Part shown: piece by piece, positions 1 through 6,130 of the stretch
Position numbering within the stretch: the first letter of the stretch is position 1
Layout: each line of letters opens with the position of its first letter
The notes under the pieces: generated by a model
The model's database searches: none
Told to the model about the DNA's origin: nothing
What the model saw: only the letters and a program-made list of their open reading frames with translations
Program-made: the position numbers and the translations under genes
Assembly: GCA_039990395.1 (NCBI GenBank)
Contig: JBDXFZ010000141.1
Coordinates: 1-9,311, forward strand
Origin: CALINF01 sp039990395
Lineage (GTDB): Bacteria; Pseudomonadota; Gammaproteobacteria; Pseudomonadales; Halieaceae
Direction: 5' to 3'
DNA: 9,311 nt

Positions 1-1
1 G

Positions 2-607
2 GACGGGTACTTTGCCGGGTTCGTGTATCGCTTGCTGCGCGAATGTTGCGGAGAAGCATGGAGTCCCAGCGCGTTTAAGGCGCGAGTTTGTGATCCTGAG
101 GCGTTGCCCAAGGACGTGCAGTCAGCGGGCCAAGTTATGCGGGGGACACGTTCCGGTGTAGAGTTCCGCTTCCCTAGTAGGTGGTTGTTGCTGCTGGATC
201 AGGGCAAAGCCAGCCAGTCACCGGAAATCAACAATGTCCGCGACACGAGCTTCATGTCCCAGGTGTCGATGCTCCTCGAACTCCATCAGAACGATCCAAA
301 CATAACCCTTGAGACCTTCGCCAAGCTGATTTCGTTGAGCCCGAGCGAGGCAAAGCGACAATTCGCAAAGCACAAGACGACGTTCCACAAAGAACTGGAT
401 GCATGCCGTTACGCAAGGGCGCGACGTCTTTTGAGCGAGACGGATCTGACGATGGCCCAAATCGGAAACCGCGTTGGATTTGCGGAGTCTTCCGGGTTTT
501 GCCGCGTCTTCAAAAGATGGGAAGGTTTGTCACCTGGAAAGTACAGGCAGGAAAGAGGCAGTGTCGGCTTACAAGAGCCGGCCCTGTCGAGGTCGCTTAG
601 GGCTTGA
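2..607 (+). CDS. AraC-family transcriptional regulator, 3' part (5' end outside window)
   Basis: This is a DNA-binding transcription regulator; its regulon and ligand cannot be told. The frame is open to the left edge (residues DGYFAGF precede the first GTG at 23), so the N-terminus is cut by the window and the GTG is not a convincing start. Counting from that GTG, residues 1-62 look like the end of the N-terminal ligand-binding region of OruR/ArgR-like AraC proteins (short LLRECCGEAWSPSAF segment, then a hydrophobic strand VEFRFPSRWLLLL). Residues about 92-118 form the first helix-turn-helix (ITLETFAKLISLSPSEAKRQ). Residues about 126-175 form the second, with the family signature ARRLLSETDLTMAQIGNRVGFAESSGFCRVFKRWEGLSPGKYR compressed here to its key parts: RRLL, IGNRVGF, FCRVFKRW and SPGKYR. 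Full-length members are usually 320-350 residues, so about 130 residues are missing. No terminator is evident after the TGA. Confidence 0.9.
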   Translation, partial: DGYFAGFVYRLLRECCGEAWSPSAFKARVCDPEALPKDVQSAGQVMRGTRSGVEFRFPSRWLLLLDQGKASQSPEINNVRDTSFMSQVSMLLELHQNDPNITLETFAKLISLSPSEAKRQFAKHKTTFHKELDACRYARARRLLSETDLTMAQIGNRVGFAESSGFCRVFKRWEGLSPGKYRQERGSVGLQEPALSRSLRA

Positions 608-1009
608 AGCTACCTTGCCGTGATGTAGAGAAAGGCTGACATAAGACCGTTTTGAACGTCGCCTTAGGTCTTTGCAGCATTTCTGAATCGCGACTGCGTT
701 GAAGGTCCGGTCTCGGCAGTTCGCGGCCGGTGGTGCGCAAATTACGAATGCGCACTTTGGGCTCAAAGCGGTCCTTCGCCGAATTTTGGTGACTGTCTGC
801 TGTCTAGCGTTTAGCTGCCGTTCGCGACTGGAAAATCTAAGATCTGGTTCTCAACGACCGCTTTCCCAGCAGCGGACGTTCCCGAAAAACCGGCGACTGT
901 CCGAGTTGCGGACGAAGCTGCCGTCCCAAATGGCAAAGCGAAATTCCGCTTTGGTGATTTCGCTCCTTCGCCTAATCTTAATCGCAATAATTTGCTCAAG
1001 GAAGCTTTC
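608..1009. other. 402-base intergenic region with dispersed repeat units
   Basis: I find no convincing gene here. Two overlapping open frames exist on opposite strands, but both have arginine/serine-rich, family-less translations and look accidental. The stretch holds one core copy of the dispersed repeat (756-779) and shorter relatives, such as GCTGCCGTTCGCGAC near 816-830 and AGCAGCGGACGTTCCC near 868-883. It also holds the Shine-Dalgarno of the next gene, AAGGA at 998-1002. Confidence 0.6.
756..779 (+). repeat. Dispersed repeat core, copy 1
   Basis: The copy reads TTTGGGCTCAAAGC then GGTCCTTCGC. It is the cleanest of five related copies in the window (the others start at 1450, 2905, 4386 and 5248), all on the + strand and all between genes. 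Confidence 0.65.
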
Positions 1010-1405
1010 ATGGACGCCGTTCGCCAGCTCATAGAAGACTACCGATCCACTTGGGAAAACGTAATTCGAAGCGATTTGCCCTTGTCCGCACTTGACGGAT
1101 TTTTCAATTTGCCGTGCTTTATGGTATCGGCCGACGGATCAATGAAGCAATACATCTCCAAATCCGAAGTGACTGATTTTAACCAAACACGGCTAGACGC
1201 CTTTGTAGGTGGTGGCGCGCAGAATGCGTCGCTCAGAGCCGTCGACGTGCAAAGTCAGGGCCAACATCTTAGTCTTGCCACGGTGAATTGGGAACTGACC
1301 AGAGCGGATGGTTCGCTGGAAAGAGCGTGGCGACATTATTACACAATTCTGGCAGGCGCACCAAAGCCTACAATTGTGATCTCGGCGTTCCAAGTGGGGT
1401 CGTGA
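1010..1405 (+). CDS. Small NTF2-like (SnoaL/nuclear transport factor 2 fold) protein, hypothetical
   Basis: A 131-residue cytosolic protein with no signal peptide or membrane segment. Its layout suggests the NTF2-like alpha+beta cone: an N-terminal helix (MDAVRQLIEDYRSTWENVIRS), a short loop with a conserved-looking FFNLPCFMVSADG turn, a second helix (SEVTDFNQTRLDAF), then three strands around VDVQSQGQHLSLATVNWELTRADG, ERAWRHYYTILAG and PTIVISAFQVGS. The strand with SLATVNWEL followed by a gap and WRHYYTIL is typical of SnoaL-like proteins. Small members of the family act as isomerases, hydrolases or ligand binders; no catalytic set can be assigned here. The ATG at 1010 is chosen over the in-frame TTG at 992 because AAGGA at 998-1002 lies seven bases before it. 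It stands alone, flanked by repeat-rich gaps. Confidence 0.72.
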   Translation: MDAVRQLIEDYRSTWENVIRSDLPLSALDGFFNLPCFMVSADGSMKQYISKSEVTDFNQTRLDAFVGGGAQNASLRAVDVQSQGQHLSLATVNWELTRADGSLERAWRHYYTILAGAPKPTIVISAFQVGS

Positions 1406-1729
1406 GATAGACGCGGCAGACATTCGCCACCTTCGCAGCATCCAGTTGGTTTGGCTCAAAGCAGTCGTTCGCGGAGCGGTGCATCAATGACTGCCTTGCG
1501 GACGGAGCTGCCATTCATTGCTCCATATCGAAAAGCCGCCTTGAGAAAATTAACGCATCGGCGAGCGGATGTTTCGGGTGTAAATGTGCGCTTAGGCTCT
1601 GGACATATTAAACGACCAGAAGCGGACATTCATTGCGTAGGGTACGAACGGCTACCTTGCGTACAAAACCAGTCACGTCGGAGCAGGCACAAGCTTGTAA
1701 AAAAGCGGGGCAATTTCTAGCATGCAAGC
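1406..1729. other. 324-base intergenic region with dispersed repeat units
   Basis: An 89-codon frame crosses most of this gap, but its translation matches no family and it is built largely from repeat units, so I do not call it a gene. Repeat copies: a core at 1450-1472, a short inverted companion ATGACTGCCTT near 1487-1497 that can pair with AAGCAGTC of the core, and AGCGGACATTCATTGCG at 1621-1637. No clear promoter for the following gene was identified. Confidence 0.6.
1450..1472 (+). repeat. Dispersed repeat core, copy 2
   Basis: The copy reads TTTGGCTCAAAGC then AGTCGTTCGC. It differs from copy 1 by one missing G and two substitutions. A partial inverted arm, ATGACTGCCTT, lies just downstream and could form an imperfect hairpin with it. 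Confidence 0.6.
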
Positions 1730-2800
1730 ATGACGGTAAAAAAATTCAGCACAACCAAAGACATTCTCAAGTTCGAGGGTTCAGACGCTAGGAGCTATTG
1801 GAAACGCTTCAGTATGCTTCTTGCCCTATCGGTTATTATTGCGACGATGGGGCTTCTTAGAAACTCATCTGCTGTTGTGATTGCAGCGATGCTGGTCGCT
1901 CCTTTGATGGCCCCAATTTTGGGCATTGCGGGCGCGTTGGTTGTAGGAAAGGTGCAGAGAGCCGGATATCTGCTCTTGGTGGTAACTATAAGTTCGTCTG
2001 TTTGCGTATTGCTTGCATGGTTTTTGGTCTATATGTCAGACGTTCCCAAAGGCACCCTGATCCAGGAGCAAGTTCTCGCACGGACCGACCCAGGAATTGA
2101 AGATCTCATAATTGCACTCGCAGCCGGGGTAACTGGCGCCTATGTGCAAATTCAAAAGTCGGAGATCAGCCTATTGCCCGGCGCCGCAATCGGAGTTTCG
2201 CTGGTCCCTCCTCTGACAGCATCAGGCATCCTCTTATACTTCGCCGAGTACGCCTATGCATATGAAGCAGCACTGCTTTTCGTTACGAACCTTGGCGCAA
2301 TAATCTTATCTGCTTGTGGGGTATATTTGGCATCTGGTTCTCTTGCTGCGGTTCTGACCAAGGGAAAAAGAAGAACCGGCTTTTCTATAGGTGTGACGGT
2401 GACGGTCGTTGCTGTCTCGCTGATATCCTATCAACTGGTCAGATCAACCTATGACAGATACCTTGAGACGCAAACTGAAGCTGATCTGGTGAACGCGCTT
2501 CAGGCTTGGGGATATCCAACGTCGTTGGAGATCATTCGTGCAGACGTGAACGTAAAAAATTCGACTGCCGACCTTTGGCTAATAGTCGACCTTTCCTTGG
2601 ACGTAGATGATCGCATAGCCACAATTTCAGATCTCCTCCCACAGCATTTAAAAGACGGACAGATTAAGAAGGTTCTTAAGGAAATACTTGGGCCAGATTA
2701 TAATGTCACAGTCAGATACCAGACCCGTCTCGCAGGGGCATTAGAGTTGGCGACTGATAAAGTGGCACCTGCACCTTCTCCTAGTAAATCAAAAGAATAA
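1730..2800 (+). CDS. DUF389-domain (TIGR00341-like) integral membrane protein
   Basis: A 356-residue inner-membrane protein of the DUF389 family, whose substrate is not established. The family signature is at residues about 29-72: a hydrophobic helix (MLLALSVIIATMGLL), then RNSSAVVIAAMLVAPLMAPILGIAGAL, close to the family's typical NSPAVIIGAMLISPLMGPI. Further membrane segments lie at about 79-102, 125-140, 148-171 (with GVSLVPPLTASG, also a family hallmark), 179-202 and 217-236. A soluble tail of about 120 residues follows; it begins with YDRYLETQTEADLVNAL and ends in a proline/lysine-rich stretch. The start is firm: an in-frame TAG at 1718 lies 12 bases upstream and ATG 1730 is the first start codon after it, although no good Shine-Dalgarno is seen (a purine run, AAGCGGGG, is about 20 bases away). 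It converges with the minus-strand DUF4239 gene; the 503-base gap between them has no obvious terminator. Confidence 0.9.
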   Translation: MTVKKFSTTKDILKFEGSDARSYWKRFSMLLALSVIIATMGLLRNSSAVVIAAMLVAPLMAPILGIAGALVVGKVQRAGYLLLVVTISSSVCVLLAWFLVYMSDVPKGTLIQEQVLARTDPGIEDLIIALAAGVTGAYVQIQKSEISLLPGAAIGVSLVPPLTASGILLYFAEYAYAYEAALLFVTNLGAIILSACGVYLASGSLAAVLTKGKRRTGFSIGVTVTVVAVSLISYQLVRSTYDRYLETQTEADLVNALQAWGYPTSLEIIRADVNVKNSTADLWLIVDLSLDVDDRIATISDLLPQHLKDGQIKKVLKEILGPDYNVTVRYQTRLAGALELATDKVAPAPSPSKSKE

Positions 2801-3303
2801 CGGCAGCTGCGGTTTCGTAGATCAAACAAATCCAGAAATTCAGCAATGCGGCTTGGGATCTTTAGGTTCAGCGGTCGTTTGCTGCGCTTGTCTCCAGGGT
2901 CTCCTTTGGGCTCTGTGCCGTCGTTCGACGCTAGTCTGGCCAAAGGCGGCTTCCAATCGCCGAATTGCCAATTTCGCGGCTAACACGCGGAGTAGGTTGA
3001 AGTATCTGCATTTCGGGAACGGCTGCTTTCGGACCACGGTTTGAAAACGATCCGCCGCGCTGCCGCAAGGCGACTCCGAGCCCAAAGTGTTTATTCCGCA
3101 GACCATCGATCCTCGGCGGCCTTGCCATCATTACATTCGTTCGTTGACCAATAAAAACTACACGTCACCGCCCGTGAGAGCAAACAGATGTGATGGAAGT
3201 TAGACTTTGTCTAAAGTGGACGTTTAGCACAAGTAACGGTTCATCGACAGCCAAAAGGTCTTTTGCTCATGAACGATTACCCGTTTTGCAACTTCGAGAA
3301 GAT
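2801..3303. other. 503-base gap between convergent genes, repeat-containing
   Basis: Several short frames on both strands cover this stretch, but none has a recognisable protein or a consistent ribosome binding site. A dispersed-repeat core lies at 2905-2931 and looser relatives follow (TTTCGGGAACGGCTGCTTTCGG near 3011-3032, AAAGTGGACGTTTAGC near 3213-3228). No perfect hairpin with a T-run was found, although two convergent genes end on either side. Confidence 0.55.
2905..2931 (+). repeat. Dispersed repeat core, copy 3
   Basis: The copy reads TTTGGGCTCTGTGCC then GTCGTTCGACGC. The first nine bases match copy 1 exactly; the middle is diverged and the GTCnTTCG block is kept. Confidence 0.55.
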
Positions 3304-4140
3304 TTAGCTGCCTCCGGACAAGGCCAGCCGCATCTCGAAGATGGTCACGTTCATGGCCGTTGTATCGGTTGTTACAGAACCTTCGACAGCGCGCATGGTG
3401 TCAGATATCGTGAGCAAAACCACAAAGAGAAACCCCGAAAAAACAAACGTTCGCCAAGTTAGTTCCCGTCCCACAAGCCCTGCACGATTGCCTAGCAGGA
3501 ACAGACTGGCCAACGCGAGTGAGAGTATCATCGACTGTGTGACGTGTGAAATCGGGTTTGAGAACGTTCTTGTTCTATCAAGATGCGCGTCGAGCACCTC
3601 GTTTATTGAAGCGGCTACAAATGTTTTCAGTGGAGGCGGGACGGGATCAGACGTTGCATCAAGTGTGATTGGCCAAAGTTTCGATTGTGCCTCCAATGAC
3701 GTGCCCATGAAACGCTGAAGCGCCTCGAGAGATCGAAACGTTTCTTGGTCTGTTAGAAGGCGTGTTTCAGAGTATTCCAGCAGAGCAGATTTCAATTTTG
3801 TTCTGCCAGGCTCAGGCAAGTAGTCAGCACGAAGAAAGCCTGTGCTTATAGCTGCTGCTTCTTGAACGAGTGCCGCCTTTCGTTCCTGCGCTAAGCTGAG
3901 CGCATTTCCGAAACTAAAAGCCAATAGCAGGCTCAACAGCGCGAGAACTGCACCAAGTGTTGTTTCACCAACGACTTGGTCAACAGGCTTGCCGGAAGCA
4001 AGCAAGTTTGCCCGTCGATATTTCCCTGTAAGGTAGCCAGAAACAGCGGCTGTTGGCAAAGCAACCAATAGACAAATTGCGACCGTCCGCAGTGATATAG
4101 GGAAATGGGCGATTTGGTCGTAGTATATGGTCGTTTCCAT
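3304..4140 (-). CDS. Bestrophin-like / DUF4239-type membrane protein
   Basis: A 278-residue inner-membrane protein, probably of the bestrophin-like (DUF4239) group found in many bacteria; whether it conducts ions is not known. Four membrane helices are visible, at about 17-36 (LRTVAICLLVALPTAAVSGY), 61-80 (TLGAVLALLSLLLAFSFGNA), 201-217 and 230-247. The second helix is followed by the family-like stretch LAQERKAALVQEAAAISTGFLRADYLPEP (positions 83-111), where Arg/Lys, EAAAI and a 'thread then Leu-Pro' motif recur in relatives. The middle soluble part (110-200) is helical and contains LLEYSETRLL, also typical. Start ATG 4140 is the first plausible one; its upstream purine run is weak (TGAGAG). 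It lies in the same direction as the channel gene, but 514 bases separate them, so an operon is unlikely. The family assignment rests on my memory of the pattern. Confidence 0.75.
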   Translation of the reverse strand: METTIYYDQIAHFPISLRTVAICLLVALPTAAVSGYLTGKYRRANLLASGKPVDQVVGETTLGAVLALLSLLLAFSFGNALSLAQERKAALVQEAAAISTGFLRADYLPEPGRTKLKSALLEYSETRLLTDQETFRSLEALQRFMGTSLEAQSKLWPITLDATSDPVPPPLKTFVAASINEVLDAHLDRTRTFSNPISHVTQSMILSLALASLFLLGNRAGLVGRELTWRTFVFSGFLFVVLLTISDTMRAVEGSVTTDTTAMNVTIFEMRLALSGGS

Positions 4141-4289
4141 TGGGCTCTCAGTGAAGCAGATTTGATTTGCGATAAGATGAGCAGTATTGGCTGGGTGCGT
4201 TCTTCCTAACCCAATACTTGGAACTTACAAAACTAAAGCGTCCGTTTTGTCCCGCAACTGGGTCATAGCCCCATCGAACTTCGCTGCAG

Positions 4290-4310
4290 GCGGACCCAAT
4301 GTCCGCTTTT
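4290..4310 (+). other. Hairpin with short T-run, terminator-like but without an upstream gene
   Basis: GCGGAC (4290-4295), a five-base loop CCAAT, then GTCCGC (4301-4306) and TTTT. The six-base stem is perfect. On the + strand it resembles a small intrinsic terminator, but the genes on both sides run on the minus strand, where no T-run follows the stem. Read on the minus strand it contains AAAGCGGACATT, the same core word as the dispersed repeat, so it is more likely a repeat unit than a working terminator. Confidence 0.4.
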
Positions 4311-4385
4311 CTCGCTGCAGCGCAGCTGATGGTTAGGTTAACTAGATTGCTGCATCTGCGAGTATCGGTGCCAGACCATGTCTGC

Positions 4386-4431
4386 TTTGGGCTCAGAGCA
4401 GAAGTTCGCTGCGCTTTGTGCGAATGACTGC
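4386..4431 (+). repeat. Dispersed repeat core, copy 4, with inverted companion
   Basis: The core TTTGGGCTCAGAGC then AGAAGTTCGCTGCGC spans 4386-4414. It is followed at 4420-4431 by GCGAATGACTGC, the reverse complement of GCAGTCATTCGC, which is the consensus of the core's right half. The two can fold into an imperfect stem around a short loop. This is the clearest sign that the full repeat unit is an inverted structure. Confidence 0.6.
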
Positions 4432-4654
4432 TGTGCGGACTAAGCAGCCTGATGCTGATGCAGAAAACTTCGCCGCATCGCACCCACCAAATCTTGGAGC
4501 TGGTCGCGGCAGTGCAGCGCGATGTCCCAAAAGCAGTCATTCAAAGTGGCTAAAAACCGCAAAACCCAAAGCTGCCGTTCGCTGCGAACCTGTCCGACGT
4601 CTGAGTTGCAGGACTAAATCGACATTAACATGGGTGCACTTGTCGTTTCTCCCG

Positions 4655-5089
4655 TTAGTCGCGCAAATTGTGTTGCACCTTGCGTACGTGGCGCAGAGTG
4701 TCTGTCAACATCGCTGTCATAAGACCAAACATCAGAAAGCCGTTCGCGCCTGTCATCCCCCCCAGCAGCCTCTGCTCTTGGGGGACTACTACGTCACCCA
4801 GTCCCAGGGTCGTGTAGGCAACGAGAGAATAGTAAACGGCTTCCTCCAAGGAGCTGAAAATCAGCATTTGTGCAAAAACAATCGCCCACAGCCATACCCC
4901 CAATGTCATCATTGCCATCGTTGCAAGTACGGCCATAAAAATCACGATTAGCGACTTGGCTGGTGTTGGTGGTCGCCGCAGCCACGGCTCCATCAAAAGG
5001 AGTACTTCATTGAGGACCCACCATAACAGTGCTGCCCCCGTTAATGAGATGAGAGTGATAGCAGAGCCAAGCAACAATTGGACAAGCAC
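4655..5089 (-). CDS. Small potassium-channel-like membrane protein (Ion_trans_2 type)
   Basis: A 144-residue protein with the pore architecture of two-helix ion channels. An N-terminal hydrophobic helix (about 4-31) is followed by the outer helix (46-74, SLIVIFMAVLATMAMMTLGVWLWAIVF), a pore helix (82-93, EEAVYYSLVAYT), the selectivity filter TTLGLGDV (93-100) and the inner helix (108-131, LLGGMTGANGFLMFGLMTAMLTD). The filter matches the T-x-G-[YFL]-G-D signature of potassium-selective pores, with Leu at the aromatic position. The PQEQRLLGGMTGANGFLMFGL stretch resembles a family common in Rhodobacterales. Such subunits would have to assemble as tetramers; no regulatory domain is attached. The start is GTG 5089: an in-frame TAA lies 21 bases upstream, and AAGGGA sits ten bases before the GTG. 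Ion selectivity is inferred, not shown. Confidence 0.85.
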   Translation of the reverse strand: MLVQLLLGSAITLISLTGAALLWWVLNEVLLLMEPWLRRPPTPAKSLIVIFMAVLATMAMMTLGVWLWAIVFAQMLIFSSLEEAVYYSLVAYTTLGLGDVVVPQEQRLLGGMTGANGFLMFGLMTAMLTDTLRHVRKVQHNLRD

Positions 5090-5355
5090 TGTTTGGGTAT
5101 CCCTTTTTTATTTGTGCTTTCAGTTTGCGAGAGATTTGCTTCTACCGGGCTTCAATAAAGACCGCCAGCTTCCAACGGTATCAACAGTTGTCTACAAAGC
5201 GAAAAGACTCTGTCAAAGCGCTCGAGTGTGAGAGAATTCGATGGCTGCTTCGGGCTCGATGCGGTCATTCGACCGTTTTTCTCATATGGCGGCTATGTAG
5301 CGCAAAGCAGTCCTTCATGGCTGGAATTTCAAACTTCTGCAGTCAACGACCCTCT
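5090..5355. other. Intergenic region at the probable edge of the mobile element
   Basis: This 266-base gap carries the rightmost dispersed-repeat units in the window: a core at 5248-5275 and a short relative AAAGCAGTCCTTCATGG at 5304-5320. Open frames here (for example 5125-5475 plus) are family-less and overlap the DUF5681 gene antisense. The next gene to the right belongs to phage-type DNA. Confidence 0.5.
5248..5275 (+). repeat. Dispersed repeat core, copy 5
   Basis: The copy reads CTTCGGGCTCGATGC then GGTCATTCGACCG. The GGGCTC and GCGGTCATTCG blocks are kept. No further core copy is seen to the right of this point. Confidence 0.55.
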
Positions 5356-5754
5356 TCACCTGCAGCGGATTTTTCTGCGCACCGGTGTTTCCAATTCAAC
5401 GACCTCAGTATCAGCTGGCAATGGCCGCACTTTTCGCTCTGGCAACTGATCAGCCACCGAAGCCAGCCGGTCTGATATTGACGCCTGTTTGGCAGTTAAG
5501 TCGATGGAACCACCATGGAGATGGTCTACAGCGACGCTGTGAACCTTGCCAAAAGCGCGTTCTTGTGCCGCTGTCGCTAACAGTATTTGCTCGCGCGGCT
5601 TGATCCAGCCAGACTGTCCCCAAGCGCTTTCATCAGACAGAAGCTGCGTCATGCGATTAACCGCAAGCTCACCATTTGAACGGATGGCTTCGCGGACTTC
5701 TACTGGCATTTTTGGCCGCCCACTTGGATTGCCACTTTGGCCTTTTTTAAACAC
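5356..5754 (-). CDS. DUF5681-domain phage-associated protein
   Basis: A 132-residue protein that opens with MFKKGQSGNPSGRPKMP, the diagnostic N-terminus of DUF5681 proteins (FKxGQSGNPxGRPxG). These usually lie in prophages close to packaging genes; their molecular role is not established. After the basic opening comes a helical region (18-45, VREAIRSNGELAVNRMTQLLSDESAWG) and a second one (51-72, IKPREQILLATAAQERAFGKVH). The tail, from about 95, is charged and ends abruptly in RRKIRCR. The start is GTG 5754, supported by AGGAG (read on the minus strand, 5762-5766) seven bases away. No terminase is visible in the window: downstream lies host-like sequence with dispersed repeats, so this may be an orphan left at an element edge. 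It is divergent from the Sel1 gene. Confidence 0.8.
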   Translation of the reverse strand: MFKKGQSGNPSGRPKMPVEVREAIRSNGELAVNRMTQLLSDESAWGQSGWIKPREQILLATAAQERAFGKVHSVAVDHLHGGSIDLTAKQASISDRLASVADQLPERKVRPLPADTEVVELETPVRRKIRCR

Positions 5755-6130
5755 GGCACGGCTCCTGTTATCAGCTTGTTACCAATTCACGACATCACGG
5801 GCGCGAGGTGCGCGTCTGCACGCTTAAATATGACCCCCCCTGAGCCAGCGGATGAGGGTTGCCCCTGCTTTGGCTTGCGGCTTGGGCATGGGGGCTTTTC
5901 AACCTTTGGCTGATCTGAAGATATACCCGAATAATTACCATAATTCATAATAAACACAAAATTTATGAGCTTTATTCATATTCGAGTTGGTGGCCCGCCA
6001 CGGGTTTTTGAGCGCCAGCGATAAGCTACACAGTGGTCACTGGGCTCAGGCCCCATAAATCGAACAAGGTGTAACTGGCGTTTCCAATCTGTGGTGCATA
6101 ACTTGTGCGAAGGTAATGGAGGTCGAAGTT
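5755..6130. promoter_or_regulatory. Divergent intergenic region with AT-rich core (376 bases)
   Basis: The gap separates two divergent genes and so should hold both promoters. Its central part, about 5921-5986, is strikingly AT-rich (runs such as ATAATTACCATAATTCATAA) between GC-rich flanks. Within it CGAATA (5928-5933) pairs with TATTCG (5979-5984), and TCATAA (5945-5950) with TTATGA (5963-5968), giving nested inverted repeats that could be operator half-sites. At 5994-6009 there is CCCG, loop CCA, CGGG, then TTTTT on the + strand, a small terminator-like hairpin. I could not pick a convincing -35/-10 pair. Confidence 0.4.
6118..6122 (+). promoter_or_regulatory. Shine-Dalgarno GGAGG that decides the Sel1 gene start
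   Basis: GGAGG is followed, after eight bases, by a TTG at 6131. The in-frame ATG at 6116 overlaps this very site, and its own upstream AAGG is only two bases away, too close to work. The TTG start also gives a classical signal peptide beginning MKQVFG instead of the acidic MEVEVLKQ. Confidence 0.7.

Larger units (their letters stand above)
4141..4654. other. 514-base intergenic region, the most repeat-rich gap
   Basis: Long frames on both strands cross this gap (for example 4148-4540 minus and 4418-4951 plus), but their translations match nothing, and the second overlaps the channel gene antisense. Contents seen: a perfect hairpin at 4290-4306, a 10-base palindrome CGCTGCAGCG at 4313-4322, a repeat core at 4386-4414 with an inverted companion (GCGAATGACTGC at 4420-4431), AAAGCAGTCATTC at 4530-4542, and AAAGCTGCCGTTCGCTGCG at 4568-4586. 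I read it as non-coding, repeat-derived DNA. Confidence 0.6.

Noticed and set aside
1451..1720. 89-codon plus frame between the NTF2-like and DUF389 genes
   Set aside because: It starts inside a repeat core, has no Shine-Dalgarno, and its translation is basic and without recognisable features.
4290..4310. Intrinsic terminator for the channel gene
   Set aside because: The T-run follows the stem only on the + strand, while the channel gene is transcribed on the minus strand, and the hairpin lies about 350 bases after its stop.
4148..4951. Minus frame 4148-4540 and plus frame 4418-4951
   Set aside because: Both are composed largely of dispersed-repeat units and have family-less, cysteine/arginine-rich translations. 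The plus frame also runs antisense through the channel gene, which has a clear protein signature.
1730..5089. A single ion-transport operon of the DUF389, DUF4239 and channel genes
   Set aside because: The first is on the opposite strand and convergent with the second; the other two are 514 bases apart with repeats between them.
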